Part shown: positions 8,351 through 17,201 of the stretch, piece after piece | Position numbering within the stretch: position 1 is the first letter of the stretch | Layout of the letters: each line of letters begins with the position of its first letter | Source of the DNA: an uncultured Bacteroidales bacterium | GTDB lineage: Bacteria; Bacteroidota; Bacteroidia; Bacteroidales; Muribaculaceae | Direction: 5' to 3' | NCBI GenBank assembly: GCA_902774055.1 | Contig: CACYGX010000002.1 | Coordinates: 102,650 to 149,259, forward strand | DNA length: 46,610 nt | Position numbers and translations under genes: made by a program | The notes under the pieces: model-generated | What the model was told of the DNA's origin: nothing | Database searches by the model: none | Seen by the model: the letters and a program-made list of their open reading frames with translations, nothing else

Positions 8351-9148
8351 ATGGATGTAAAGAAAGTCTTATTTATATCACAGGAGATTGCTCCCTATGT
8401 GCCCGAGCGCCGTTTGTCTCAGATTGGTAGGATACTGCCACAAGGCATCAAGGAACAGGGTATTGAGGAACGCACTTTCATGCCCAAGTACGGCATGATT
8501 GCCGAGCGCAGCAACCAATTGCACGAGATGATTCGCCTCTCGGGCATGAACGTGATAATCGATGATACCGACCACCCGCTGATCATCAAGGTGGCCACAC
8601 TTCAGCAAGCACATTTTCAGGTCTATTTCATTTATAATGAGGACTATTTTGCCAGCAACCGCATCGACGAGCTGGAGATGAACTGCTCAACGCAGGACAA
8701 TGACGAGCGCAGCATGTTCTTTGTGCGTGCCGTCATCGAGTCCATCCGCAAGATGCGTTGGGTGCCCGACATCATCCAGTGCACTGGATGGATCTCGGCC
8801 CTGGCTCCGGTTTACATCCGCACCCTCTATGGCGATGACCCGTCATTCCGCGATGCCAAGATTGTGACGGCACTGTTCAATGAGCAACTGCCCGCACCGC
8901 TGGCCGTGCGACTCAGCGAGAAGATGCACATGGACGGCATCCCCAAGAATGCCCTTAAGCCCATTGCCGGCAAGGAATTGGATTATGACGGCCTGATGGC
9001 CCTCTCACTCAAGTACAGCGACGCGGTCATCCAGTGTGAGGACGGCGTGAGCGATGCCGTGCTCGAGTCGGCCCAGGGCTTGCCCTCGCTGCAGTTCATC
9101 GACGATGACGATGTGGCTAAGGTAAAGGAATTCTATGAGTCATTGTAG
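8351..9148 (+). CDS. Glycogen/starch synthase catalytic-domain protein (GT5 N-terminal domain only)
   Basis: 265 residues. The start MDVKKVLFISQEIAPYVPE and PDIIQCTGWISALAPVYIRTLYGDD match the N-terminal Rossmann domain of GT5 glycogen/starch synthases (K-x-G-G-like acceptor region and DIIHxHDW-like motif, here diverged to DIIQCTGW). Full-length enzymes have about 480 residues with a second Rossmann domain that binds ADP-glucose. That half is absent here: the ORF stops normally after YSDAVIQCEDGVSDAVLESAQ. Similar short proteins are known in Bacteroidales and are annotated as glycogen/starch synthase. Without the donor domain, autonomous synthase activity is doubtful; a regulatory or scaffold role is inference. 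It has its own promoter and is followed by the DUF4270 lipoprotein gene 68 nt downstream. Confidence 0.8.
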   Translation: MDVKKVLFISQEIAPYVPERRLSQIGRILPQGIKEQGIEERTFMPKYGMIAERSNQLHEMIRLSGMNVIIDDTDHPLIIKVATLQQAHFQVYFIYNEDYFASNRIDELEMNCSTQDNDERSMFFVRAVIESIRKMRWVPDIIQCTGWISALAPVYIRTLYGDDPSFRDAKIVTALFNEQLPAPLAVRLSEKMHMDGIPKNALKPIAGKELDYDGLMALSLKYSDAVIQCEDGVSDAVLESAQGLPSLQFIDDDDVAKVKEFYESL

Positions 9149-9216
9149 GGAAGATTGACCACGACATTCTGGCCATTCGTTATTCTTAATTCCACCGATT
9201 ATATCAATTTGAGAAT

Positions 9217-10629
9217 ATGAAAAAATTCTTCAATGTGATACTGGCAGCAGTTGTGCTGCTTGGCCTGTACGCATGTACCGACGAGACCATCGGCGTATCG
9301 ATCACTGATAGCGTCTCGACAATCATCGAGGATTCTTCATTTGTAATCACGGGGCATTCGGTGCGTGATGCACGCGTACAGATGCGCACCAGCACCAAGA
9401 TGCTGGGCGCCCTCAGCAGTGAGGGCTATGGTGACCTCACCGCCTCGGCCGTGACCATGTGGATGCCCGCCATGAACATCGACACCACCAATATGAAGGC
9501 CGACTGGATTGACTCTTGCCGTCTGAAACTCCGCATACCTTATACCAACGGTTATACTGGCAATGCAAAGGCCCCCATGCGTCTGGATGTCTATCGCCTC
9601 AACAAGTCCTTACCGTCGCCCATCTACAGCGACTTTGACCCCACGGGTTATTACGACGAGTTGTTGGCTTCGGAATCCTATTCGCCTACTTCGGGTTGGG
9701 CCGAAGTGGCTCAGTCCTATACGTCAGGATCACTCGTTACCGACACTGTTCGTGTGATTTCGGTGCCCATGCCTGTCTCGCTGGGAAAGGAACTCTATAA
9801 TGCCTTTGTTAGCGATCCCGTCAAGTTCTCCAATCCCAGGACCTTTGCCGACATCTTCCCGGGCATCTACATCACTAACAGTTATGGCAGTGGCCATGTG
9901 ATCAACATTCAGGCCACCCAGTTCGACGTGTATTATCACAAGCACATTGTGAAGAATGATACCACCGAGGTCGATTCGACTTTCTCCCAGTCCTATCTGG
10001 CTTCGACCCCTGAGGTGATTTCCAACAACATCATCAACTTTGACATCGATGACCAGATCACTTCGATGGTCGATGTAGGCAGGGCTATCATCGTGGCGCC
10101 CGCTGGCTATGAGGTGCAGGTACGTTTCCCCATCCAGGACATCATCGACGATTATCGGGCGAGTGTGGGCAACAATCAGTCGGTAATCAACTCATTGTCG
10201 CTTGAACTGCCCGTGAGCATTCCCGCAACGACTTATAAAATTCAGCCTCCTGAATACCTGCTCATGGTCAAGACGTCCAAGAAGGATGCCTTTATCAATG
10301 GCGACAGTCTTGTCAACAACAAGGATTCATTCTATGCCATCTATGACGAAGTTGACAAGACATATACTTTCTCGGGATTGCGCAATTACATTTTGAATAT
10401 CATCAACAAGCAGGGCGGCATCGCCACCGAGGACGATATCAACTTTACCATCACTCCTGTTGACGTCAGCACTTACGTCTATCCGACATCTTATTCCTAC
10501 TATTATAGCTCCTCGTCATCATCGATTGTGACCAAGATCTCACCCATGGTATCACGCCCGGCCATAGTGGAGTTATTGCTCGACAGGGCTAAGATTAAGA
10601 TCAGCTACAGTTCACAAATTGTCAATTAA
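9217..10629 (+). CDS. DUF4270 family lipoprotein
   Basis: 470 residues. The signal peptide MKKFFNVILAAVVLLGLYAC ends in a lipobox (LYAC, Cys20), so the protein is lipidated. The rest is Ser/Thr/Tyr-rich beta sequence (TSGWAEVAQSYTSGSLV, YLASTPEVISNNIINFDID, SYYYSSSSSSIVTKISP) without obvious catalytic motifs, as in the DUF4270 proteins of Bacteroidales that commonly follow the short GT5 gene. Location is probably the outer membrane. Function is unknown; the pairing with a glucan-synthase-like gene suggests an envelope or glycan role (inference). The next element is the tRNA-Thr promoter, 4 nt past the stop. Confidence 0.85.
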   Translation: MKKFFNVILAAVVLLGLYACTDETIGVSITDSVSTIIEDSSFVITGHSVRDARVQMRTSTKMLGALSSEGYGDLTASAVTMWMPAMNIDTTNMKADWIDSCRLKLRIPYTNGYTGNAKAPMRLDVYRLNKSLPSPIYSDFDPTGYYDELLASESYSPTSGWAEVAQSYTSGSLVTDTVRVISVPMPVSLGKELYNAFVSDPVKFSNPRTFADIFPGIYITNSYGSGHVINIQATQFDVYYHKHIVKNDTTEVDSTFSQSYLASTPEVISNNIINFDIDDQITSMVDVGRAIIVAPAGYEVQVRFPIQDIIDDYRASVGNNQSVINSLSLELPVSIPATTYKIQPPEYLLMVKTSKKDAFINGDSLVNNKDSFYAIYDEVDKTYTFSGLRNYILNIINKQGGIATEDDINFTITPVDVSTYVYPTSYSYYYSSSSSSIVTKISPMVSRPAIVELLLDRAKIKISYSSQIVN

Positions 10630-10632
10630 TCC

Positions 10633-10663
10633 TTGTCGGATTAGAAAATTTGTGTTACCTTTG
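10633..10663 (+). promoter_or_regulatory. Promoter of tRNA-Thr
   Basis: -33 TTG (10633-10635), a 20-nt spacer, and -7 TACCTTTG (10656-10663, exact consensus). It starts 4 nt after the DUF4270 stop codon and 33 nt separate the -7 box from the tRNA. Confidence 0.82.
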
Positions 10664-10695
10664 CACCCGCATTGCAAATCATCGCAGTGCACCAA

Positions 10696-10771
10696 GCCGC
10701 AATAGCTCAGTCGGTAGAGCATTTCATTCGTAACGAAAAGGTCGCGGGTTCGAGTCCCGCTCGCGGCTCCA
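10696..10771 (+). tRNA. tRNA-Thr (CGT anticodon)
   Basis: Cloverleaf: acceptor GCCGCAA/TCGCGGC (A-C mismatch at pair 6), D arm GCTC...GAGC, anticodon arm TTTCA-TTCGTAA-CGAAA with anticodon CGT (reads ACG; A-C at the closing pair), variable loop AGGTC, T arm GCGGG-TTCGAGT-CCCGC. The CCA end is encoded (10769-10771), unlike the tRNA-His in this window. Confidence 0.95.
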
Positions 10772-10776
10772 CCACA

Positions 10777-10808
10777 ACGGGAAGACATTGATGTTTTCCC
10801 GTTTTTTT
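10777..10808 (+). terminator. Terminator after tRNA-Thr
   Basis: The 10-bp stem acgggaagac/gttttcccgt (one G-U) has loop attgat and is followed by at least six T residues. Confidence 0.85.
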
Positions 10809-10821
10809 AATTGAAAAGAAG

Positions 10822-11568
10822 ATGGAAATCAAGGTTAAGGATTATATGGAGCGTCAGCCCAATCACCCCAAGGTGGCCGAGACTGACCAGTTCTACTTGT
10901 GGATTGCCCTGCGACTGGCCAAGTTGTGGGACGAGTCGCCATGGCTGCGTGAGTTGGACGACGATGTGCGCCGTGATGTGGTGCTCGCCGTGACGGGCTA
11001 TTTTCAGGACGTGGTAGCCGACGGTGGCATCTGGCGGTCGTTCTCGCGCCTGCACAACGACAGGCACGGCTCGCCCATGCCCCATTACGGTCGCAAGGAA
11101 GACTATGTGGACTACGAGCTGAACCGTGATGATGTGCGTTATGTGATATGGTGGACGATAGCCGGCGAATGTGGCGATATCCTTGATCCCTTCGACCAGG
11201 AACTCGAGGCGCTGGCAACGGCGTTCTTCATGCTCCTTGACGAGGAATATGAGGCCGCTCCCGTCCCCAGGCAGTTCTGCGTCGCCAGTGAGGTTGACTT
11301 GGACAATCCACAGGACGCTCAGCGCATCTATGACTACGCCTACTGGCTCTATTGGCGCAGCTTCCTGTTGCGCCCTTCGTCTCAGGCCGTGATGGAACGC
11401 GCTATGCCTGAGGCTCATGCCATTATCGAGAGGGCAGGCGAGAGCGATGCCCGCCCCTTGCTGCAGGACCTCAACGAGCGCCTGATGTATTCCCAGCCAG
11501 CCGGCCCTATTCCCTTGACCACCGCCCAGTGGCTCCGCCTCATCATCGACGACGAGATGCCCGAGTAA
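10822..11568 (+). CDS. Uncharacterized acidic protein, DUF3843-like
   Basis: 248 residues, start ATG at 10822 after a purine-rich stretch (gaaaagaag). No signal peptide or membrane segment, so cytoplasmic. The sequence is acidic and Trp-rich (FYLWIALRLAKLW, YVIWWTIAGECGDILDPFDQELEALATAFFMLLDEEYE), with a mostly helical pattern. The N-terminal IKVKDYMERQPNHPKVAETDQFYLWIA resembles the start of Bacteroidales DUF3843 proteins (IKDWL...KPY...TDxYYL); I assign the family tentatively from recall. Function is unknown. It lies between the tRNA-Thr terminator and the convergent secA terminator, so it is probably monocistronic. Confidence 0.6.
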   Translation: MEIKVKDYMERQPNHPKVAETDQFYLWIALRLAKLWDESPWLRELDDDVRRDVVLAVTGYFQDVVADGGIWRSFSRLHNDRHGSPMPHYGRKEDYVDYELNRDDVRYVIWWTIAGECGDILDPFDQELEALATAFFMLLDEEYEAAPVPRQFCVASEVDLDNPQDAQRIYDYAYWLYWRSFLLRPSSQAVMERAMPEAHAIIERAGESDARPLLQDLNERLMYSQPAGPIPLTTAQWLRLIIDDEMPE

Positions 11569-11587
11569 ACCCAAACTGAAAACCAAT

Positions 11588-11629
11588 GAAAACAAACAGA
11601 CGTGCCAACCACAGCGGTTGACACGTCTG
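11588..11629 (-). terminator. Terminator of secA
   Basis: The inverted repeat cagacgtg.../...cacgtctg (11597-11629, 14 pairs) forms a better helix on the minus strand, where the one irregular pair is G-U. There it is followed by a T-rich tract (tttgtttt). On the plus strand the same pair is C-A and the T tract is weaker. Confidence 0.75.
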
Positions 11630-11656
11630 TATTGTCTTGTACTGCAAGGCTTTAGG

Positions 11657-14600
11657 CTAGGCTAGGCCGCGGCCGTGGCAGTTCTTGTACTTCTTGCCGC
11701 TACCGCAGGGGCAGGGATCGTTGCGGCCGATCTTGGGACCCTCGTTGCGGATGGGACCTACGGGACCCTGGGGACGAGGACCGACGGGTGCCGCATTGGG
11801 ACGGCTGGGATCGGGCTCACCACCACGGTTCTCGCTGTAACGCGGCTGGCGGGGTTGGGGCTCGCGCTCCTGAACGTTCTGTTGGGGCGGTGCCTCAGGA
11901 ATCTGGCCACGCATGAGGATGGCGATGGACTTGCCGTTCATGATGCCGACCATCTGCTTGAACATGTTGAAGGCTTCGGTCTTGTAGATCACGAGCGGGT
12001 CTTTCTGCTCATAGCTGGCGTTCTGCACACTCTGGCGCAACTGGTCCATCTCGCGCAGGTGCTCTTTCCAGTTATCATCGATGGTGAGCAGCATCACGGC
12101 CTTCTGCCAAGCCTTAGTGAGCGACTTGCAGTGGGTATCGGCTGCTTCCTTGATGTCGATAACGATGCCGAAGGTGCGTTTGCCGTCGGTGATAGGCACG
12201 CGGATGAGGCCTTGAGGCTCCATGCCGTTGGCTATCTGATCAGCGACAATCTGTTGGATGATGGGATCAGCCACCTCGCTCAAGCGCTCCATTTTGCGGT
12301 TAAAGGCCTTGAGTACAGCGTCATACAGGATTTCCTGCTTCTTGCCGTCGTCCATGCGGCGGTATTCCTCCTCCTCAAACGGGGTCTCGATAGCGTAGGT
12401 CTTGAGCACTTGCATCTTGAAGTCCTCAAAGTCATCAGCATCATACTTGTCAACCACATCCTCCACACTGTCATAGAGGGTGTTAATCAAGTCCAGACCG
12501 ATGCGCTCACCGATGAGGGCGTGATGGCGGCGGGTGTAGATCACCTTACGCTGGGCGTTCATCACATCGTCATACTCGAGCAGGTGCTTACGGATACCGA
12601 AGTTGTTCTCCTCGACGCGTTTCTGGGCGTTCTCGATGCTCTTGGTCACCATGTTGCTCTCGATGGCCTCGCCATCCTTGAGTCCCAGGCGGTCAAGCGT
12701 CTTGACCACGCTCTCGCTGGCGAACAGACGCATCAGTTTGTCCTCGAACGATACGAAGAATACCGATGAACCTGGGTCTCCCTGACGACCGGCACGACCA
12801 CGCAACTGGCGATCGACGCGACGTGACTCGTGGCGCTCGGTACCGATGATGGCAAGACCGCCAGCCTCTTTAACGGCAGGCGAGAGCTTGATATCGGTAC
12901 CACGACCTGCCATGTTGGTGGCGATGGTCACAACACCCTTGCCGTCAATCGATTGACCGGCCTGGGCAACGATATCGGCCTCCTTCTGGTGCAACTTGGC
13001 GTTCAACACATTGTGCGGGATGTGGCGCAGGTTGAGCATGCGGCTCAGCATCTCACTGATCTCGACGCTCGTGGTACCCACCAGCGTGGGGCGTCCTGAG
13101 TTGCGCATCGCCTCGATCTCGGCAATCACTGCGTTGAATTTCTCCTTCTGCGTCTTGTAAACGCGGTCGGCCATATCGTTGCGGATAACGGGCTTGTTGG
13201 TGGGAATGGTGACAACATCCAGCTTGTAGATGTCCCAGAACTCACCAGCCTCGGTCTCGGCGGTACCGGTCATACCGGCCAACTTGTGGTACATGCGGAA
13301 GTAGTTCTGCAGCGTGATGGTGGCGAACGTCTGGGTTGCGGCCTCGACGTTCACGCCCTCCTTGGCCTCGATAGCTTGGTGCAGACCGTCGCTGTAGCGG
13401 CGACCTTCCATCACACGACCCGTCTGCTCATCGACGATCTTCACCTTGCCCTCGTTGTCAACGATGTACTCGTCGTCGCGGTTGAACAGGGTATAGGCCT
13501 TCAAGAGCTGAGTGACGGTGTGCACGCGCTCGGCCTTCACCGAGTAGTTGGCGAGCAGTTCGTCCTTCTTGTTGGTCTTTTCCTCGTCGGTCAGCGGCTC
13601 GTTGGTCACGGCCGACAATTGGGCAGCAATATCGGGGAGGATGAAGAATTCGGGGTCGTCGGTGCCCTTGGTGAGCACGTCGATACCCTTATCAGTCATC
13701 TCGACGGTGTTGTTCTTCTCATCGATGATAAAGAACAAGGGGTCGGTAACAATGGGCATCTCGCGGTTGTTGTCCTGCATGTAGTAGGCCTCGGTCTTGA
13801 GCATGGCGTTCTTGACACCCTCTTCACTCAAGTACTTGATCAGGGGCTTATACTTGGGTAGACCCTTGAAGGCACGGAAGAGCCTCAGCGTACCCTCCTT
13901 AACGGTGGCTTCGTCGTCGCTGGCCATCATCTTCTTGGCATCGGCGAGCAGTCCGGTCACCAGCTGGCGCTGGGCGTTGTAAACGCGCTCCACGTTGGGC
14001 TTGAATTCATTGAACATCTGATCCTCTCCCTTGGGAACGGGACCAGAGATAATCAACGGGGTACGGGCGTCATCAATGAGGACGCTATCGACCTCATCGA
14101 CGATGGCAAAGTTGTGGGGGCGCTGCACCATGTCCTCGGGGCGCATCGCCATGTTGTCACGCAGGTAGTCAAAACCGAACTCACTGTTGGTGCCGAAGGT
14201 GATGTCGCAGTTGTAGGCGGCGCGGCGCTCGGCAGAGTTGGGCTCGGTCTTGTCGATACAAGCCACTGTCATGCCGTGGAACATATACAACGGACCCATC
14301 CACTCGCTATCGCGCTTGGCCAGATAGTCGTTGACAGTTACCACATGCACACCGTTGCCGGTCAAGCCGTTGAGGAAGACGGGCAGGGTAGCCACCAGGG
14401 TCTTACCTTCACCAGTCGCCATCTCGGCAATCTTGCCCTGATGCAGGACGATACCACCGATGAGCTGAACGTCATAGTGTACCATATCCCACTTCATGTC
14501 GTTGCCACCGGCAATCCAGTGATTGGTGTAGATGGCCTTGTCACCGTCGATGCTCACAAAGTCCTTGCCTTGGGCTGCCAGGTCGCGGTCGAGCTGGGTG

Positions 14601-14992
14601 GCGGTAACGGTAATGGTCTCGTTCTCGGCAAAGCGTCTTGCGGTGGACTTCACGATGGCGAACACGGTGGGCAGCACCTCGTTGAGTTTCTCCTCGAGAA
14701 CGTCGAGAATCTCCTTCTGGATATCATCGACCTTCTTCCACAGCGGTTCGCGCTCCTCATAGTCGAGGGTCTCGATTTCGGCCTTGATACGTTCAATCTC
14801 GTCTCGCTTGTCCTGTACCGAGTCGTTGAGCAACTGGCGGATGTCGGCGGTGCGCTGTCTCAGGCTGTCGATGTCCAGAGCGTCAATCTCGGGATAAAGT
14901 TCTTTGATTTGGTTGACAATAGGCGTGATTTTCTTCAAGTCACGCGTTGACTTATTGCCAAACATTGATTTTAAAATGTCACTAAGTCCCAT
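11657..14992 (-). CDS. secA: Preprotein translocase ATPase SecA
   Basis: 1111 residues, somewhat longer than the roughly 900 of E. coli, as usual in Bacteroidota because of insertions. It drives unfolded precursors through SecYEG by ATP hydrolysis at the inner membrane. Seen: N-terminal [21 protein letters not shown], Walker [15 protein letters not shown] (about residue 190), DEAD-type [20 protein letters not shown] (about 295), the preprotein crosslinking domain, [34 protein letters not shown] and [23 protein letters not shown] (second helicase domain), the helical scaffold, and a Pro/Arg-rich linker. It ends in a SEC-C zinc motif [17 protein letters not shown], which binds SecB or ribosomes in other species. 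A -7 box is at 15041-15048 and a terminator at 11588-11629. Confidence 0.98.
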   Translation of the reverse strand: MGLSDILKSMFGNKSTRDLKKITPIVNQIKELYPEIDALDIDSLRQRTADIRQLLNDSVQDKRDEIERIKAEIETLDYEEREPLWKKVDDIQKEILDVLEEKLNEVLPTVFAIVKSTARRFAENETITVTATQLDRDLAAQGKDFVSIDGDKAIYTNHWIAGGNDMKWDMVHYDVQLIGGIVLHQGKIAEMATGEGKTLVATLPVFLNGLTGNGVHVVTVNDYLAKRDSEWMGPLYMFHGMTVACIDKTEPNSAERRAAYNCDITFGTNSEFGFDYLRDNMAMRPEDMVQRPHNFAIVDEVDSVLIDDARTPLIISGPVPKGEDQMFNEFKPNVERVYNAQRQLVTGLLADAKKMMASDDEATVKEGTLRLFRAFKGLPKYKPLIKYLSEEGVKNAMLKTEAYYMQDNNREMPIVTDPLFFIIDEKNNTVEMTDKGIDVLTKGTDDPEFFILPDIAAQLSAVTNEPLTDEEKTNKKDELLANYSVKAERVHTVTQLLKAYTLFNRDDEYIVDNEGKVKIVDEQTGRVMEGRRYSDGLHQAIEAKEGVNVEAATQTFATITLQNYFRMYHKLAGMTGTAETEAGEFWDIYKLDVVTIPTNKPVIRNDMADRVYKTQKEKFNAVIAEIEAMRNSGRPTLVGTTSVEISEMLSRMLNLRHIPHNVLNAKLHQKEADIVAQAGQSIDGKGVVTIATNMAGRGTDIKLSPAVKEAGGLAIIGTERHESRRVDRQLRGRAGRQGDPGSSVFFVSFEDKLMRLFASESVVKTLDRLGLKDGEAIESNMVTKSIENAQKRVEENNFGIRKHLLEYDDVMNAQRKVIYTRRHHALIGERIGLDLINTLYDSVEDVVDKYDADDFEDFKMQVLKTYAIETPFEEEEYRRMDDGKKQEILYDAVLKAFNRKMERLSEVADPIIQQIVADQIANGMEPQGLIRVPITDGKRTFGIVIDIKEAADTHCKSLTKAWQKAVMLLTIDDNWKEHLREMDQLRQSVQNASYEQKDPLVIYKTEAFNMFKQMVGIMNGKSIAILMRGQIPEAPPQQNVQEREPQPRQPRYSENRGGEPDPSRPNAAPVGPRPQGPVGPIRNEGPKIGRNDPCPCGSGKKYKNCHGRGLA

Positions 14993-15040
14993 TTTTGGTT
15001 GTTATGTTATGATTTTTTTGTTGTTTTCTTGTCCAAACTG

Positions 15041-15048
15041 CAAAAGTA
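15041..15048 (-). promoter_or_regulatory. -7 box of secA
   Basis: TACTTTTG on the minus strand fits TAnnTTTG, 48 nt before the secA start. No TTG is seen at the -33 distance. Confidence 0.5.
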
Positions 15049-15171
15049 CAAAAAAGTTTTCAGTTTTTGGCGTTCTCTGCAGGGCTAATGCGTATTTCGC
15101 TAATTTTACTAACCTTTTGAATTAGTTGAATTAGCGTAATTGGCATGAAAAATCCAATTTCTTGCTTCTGA

Positions 15172-16416
15172 TCAAGAGCGGGTGGGGCCGCGGGTTGGCT
15201 GGCTCAGCAGGAAGACGTTGGTCAGCGAGCGCATGACCAGAGCTGCCATCAGCGGGAAGAAGGCGATGTTACCCACCTGCGGTTGCCAGGGCCATGCCAG
15301 CATGAGCAGGGCTACAACAAGCGCATTCAGGGCGTGAAGCCATCGGGCTATCGGGCGGGTTTTCTTGAACCAGGGCAACACGGCAAGCAGCAACAACAGG
15401 GGATGCAACCATACCATGTTGATGTTGGGCGAGGTGGCCTCATGGGTCGAGAAGAAGATGAGGAAAAACAGGATGCACCCTGCCAGGCCGCCCATGGTGA
15501 ACAAGAGGGTGTCGAACCAGCGGGTAACCTCATGGCGCCTCCAGTCACGACCACTAACGAGCAATGTCAGTGCCAGCACAATCAGGGCAAAGGCCATGGG
15601 GGACTGGTACCAGGGCGTGGGCGGGCGGACGTTGCCCTCGGTGCTCTTGTCGATAGGCACGGTTGTCGCTTTGACCAGCGGTACAATCCCGCTATCGGTC
15701 TTGATGGTGGCTCCTGCCACGGCATCCATGAGCAGCATGGGGATAAACATGGTGGCACGCTGGTCGATGACCGTGTCCACATCCCAACCCAGTACCAGGT
15801 CGATGCCAAATTTCTCCCATGCATAGTTGCGGCAGTAATGTGCCAAAATGTCACGATAGGTGACAGCACTGTCGCCCATCGCGGGATATTGCAGACTCTC
15901 GCCGGCGGCCATCTCGATGATGTCGCGGGGGCGGGTAGAGCAGTTGTCACTCAAGAATTTATAACGGTAGGTGCAATTCTCGGGCTGTGCATTGTTCCAC
16001 AGGAATGCTTTGACGGCAAGGGCCCTGTCCTGCGGCAGGTTGAGCTCCTGCTCCACCATGCGACGGTTTTCCATGCCCAATGTGGCATAGATTCGGGGAA
16101 CAGGTTGGCACAAATAGTCCGTCTCGCCCAGCATAAACCGCCACATGAACGCTGGTGCCTGGAAGTCGAACACGCCGTAGTTGAAGTACAGGTCGGTAGA
16201 GCCTTGCTGGACACGTATCTCGCTGTGTCCCCAGATGTTGTGCGGCTCGCTACCAGGATAGAAGGTGACAAGACTCACGCGCACTGAGTCTTCGGTACTC
16301 TCCTCTTGGGATAAGGACTCGGGCTGGGGCACTTCGGGAGCGGCATCAAGTGTGCCTGTTGCGCACAGGGCACACAACACAGTCGTCAGATAATATGACC
16401 TAAATAGCCGTTGCAT
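15172..16416 (-). CDS. Lnb-family (DUF4105) membrane protein, candidate lipoprotein N-acyltransferase
   Basis: 414 residues. An N-terminal signal segment (YYLTTVLCALCATGTLDAA) is followed by a periplasmic domain carrying the DUF4105/Lnb marks: VSLVTFYPGSEPHNIWGHSEIRV with a conserved His, YFNYGVFDF, and FLSDNCSTRPRDIIE with a conserved Cys suited to a thioester acyl intermediate. The C-terminal third has about four hydrophobic segments (FALIVLALTLLV, TLLFTMGGLAGCILFFLIFF, LLLLLAVLPWF, ALNALVVALLMLAW). The family has been linked to transfer of a third acyl chain onto outer-membrane lipoproteins in Bacteroides, where Lnt is lacking; I state this from memory. The chemistry for this copy is inference from motifs. 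A good promoter lies at 16516-16547. Secreted lipoproteins such as DUF4270 would be substrates. Confidence 0.8.
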   Translation of the reverse strand: MQRLFRSYYLTTVLCALCATGTLDAAPEVPQPESLSQEESTEDSVRVSLVTFYPGSEPHNIWGHSEIRVQQGSTDLYFNYGVFDFQAPAFMWRFMLGETDYLCQPVPRIYATLGMENRRMVEQELNLPQDRALAVKAFLWNNAQPENCTYRYKFLSDNCSTRPRDIIEMAAGESLQYPAMGDSAVTYRDILAHYCRNYAWEKFGIDLVLGWDVDTVIDQRATMFIPMLLMDAVAGATIKTDSGIVPLVKATTVPIDKSTEGNVRPPTPWYQSPMAFALIVLALTLLVSGRDWRRHEVTRWFDTLLFTMGGLAGCILFFLIFFSTHEATSPNINMVWLHPLLLLLAVLPWFKKTRPIARWLHALNALVVALLMLAWPWQPQVGNIAFFPLMAALVMRSLTNVFLLSQPTRGPTRS

Positions 16417-16515
16417 TTATACATTTATATATAATGGCAAAAACAATGCCAGATGACTCAGTCACACATCTTCAAGCGTTTTGACATGTTCTCGCCATGG
16501 TCGTAATCGTGATGA

Positions 16516-16547
16516 CAAAACTACATTTTTCTAGGCAACCAGCCAAA
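16516..16547 (-). promoter_or_regulatory. Promoter of the Lnb-family gene
   Basis: Minus strand: -33 TTTG (16544-16547), a 20-nt spacer, and -7 TAGTTTTG (16516-16523). It leaves a leader of roughly 95 nt before the start at 16416. Confidence 0.72.
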
Positions 16548-16746
16548 TCTTTTTCTCATAAAACTCAAAGTTCGGCCCCATTTCATTATTGCATAATAGC
16601 AGCCACGGTTTTTTTGAGGCAAAATTTCCCAAAAGTCCTATGGTAAAAAGCCTCTCCTTTACCATAGTAATGCAGGGACGCCCCACTAAAAGCAGTGGTT
16701 TTTTGCATGTTTTTGCAAAATTTTAAGCAGATTTCTTGTGGAAAAT

Positions 16747-16868
16747 TTTGTGGGATAAAAAAAAATTCCGTCCTTTGCACTCGAATTAAGGAGATATTGC
16801 ACTTTTCTATACAGATTCTATTCATAAAACTAAAGTCCCACTCGTGAGAGCCGGACTTTTTTTATTTT
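16747..16868 (+). ncRNA. Candidate small RNA with its own promoter and terminator
   Basis: No protein gene lies on the plus strand here, yet a promoter-like pair and a terminator frame a short transcript. TTTG (16747-16750), a 19-nt spacer and GTCCTTTG (16770-16777, one mismatch to TAnnTTTG) predict a start near 16783. The hairpin aaagtcc/ggacttt (16832-16838 with 16853-16859), with an inner ctc/gag pairing, is followed by a long T run to 16868. The predicted RNA is about 85 nt. It contains AAGGAG (16788-16793) shortly before a TTG that opens 16 codons, so a tiny peptide is an alternative; I consider the RNA more likely. The rest of the 16417-17201 gap holds the Lnb promoter and an inverted repeat. 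Confidence 0.4.
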
Positions 16869-16914
16869 TCCATTGGTGTCTAAAAATTGCAGCACGCTGT
16901 GGAAGGTGTGTAAC

Positions 16915-17061
16915 GTAGGGCCTCGCCTTGGCGTGGCCGCGGGGCGACAGAAAGTAATACGCTTGCCAATAGCCAAGTCCCTAATCTCTTACATGAACGC
17001 CTTGAAATCATGTGTTGTTGAACTATCCAGCAGTAACGGCCACGCCAAGGTGAGGCCCTAC
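16915..17061. repeat. 25-bp inverted repeat, REP/BIME-like
   Basis: The arms 16915-16939 (gtagggcctcgccttggcg...) and 17037-17061 match as reverse complements in 24 of 25 positions and enclose 97 nt. Each arm is itself an imperfect palindrome (ggcc-t-cgcc/ggcg-t-ggcc), so the unit looks like two REP-type hairpins in opposite orientation, as in bacterial interspersed mosaic elements. No gene covers it; a 78-codon frame across it owes its length to the repeat. Confidence 0.6.
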
Positions 17062-17201
17062 AGCCACAGGTACGCCCATAATCCTGAAAATTTCCTTGAT
17101 TGTTATTAATCAGGGAATTGTGATGAATTTAGAAATATTGTACGGACAATAATGTCTTTTACCCTATTTTGTGTTTTCTAGGAGATGGTCAGGGGTCCGA
17201 T

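Noticed and set aside
8137-8430. 97-codon plus-strand frame before the GT5 gene
   Set aside because: It runs through a terminator, a promoter and the start of the GT5 gene in another frame.
11675-14950. Long plus-strand frames opposite secA (up to 364 codons)
   Set aside because: They are shadows of the GC-rich coding strand, Val/Leu/Gly/His-rich with no family features.
16873-17109. 78-codon frame across the 25-bp inverted repeat
   Set aside because: Its motifs come from the two repeat arms; no start signal or homology.
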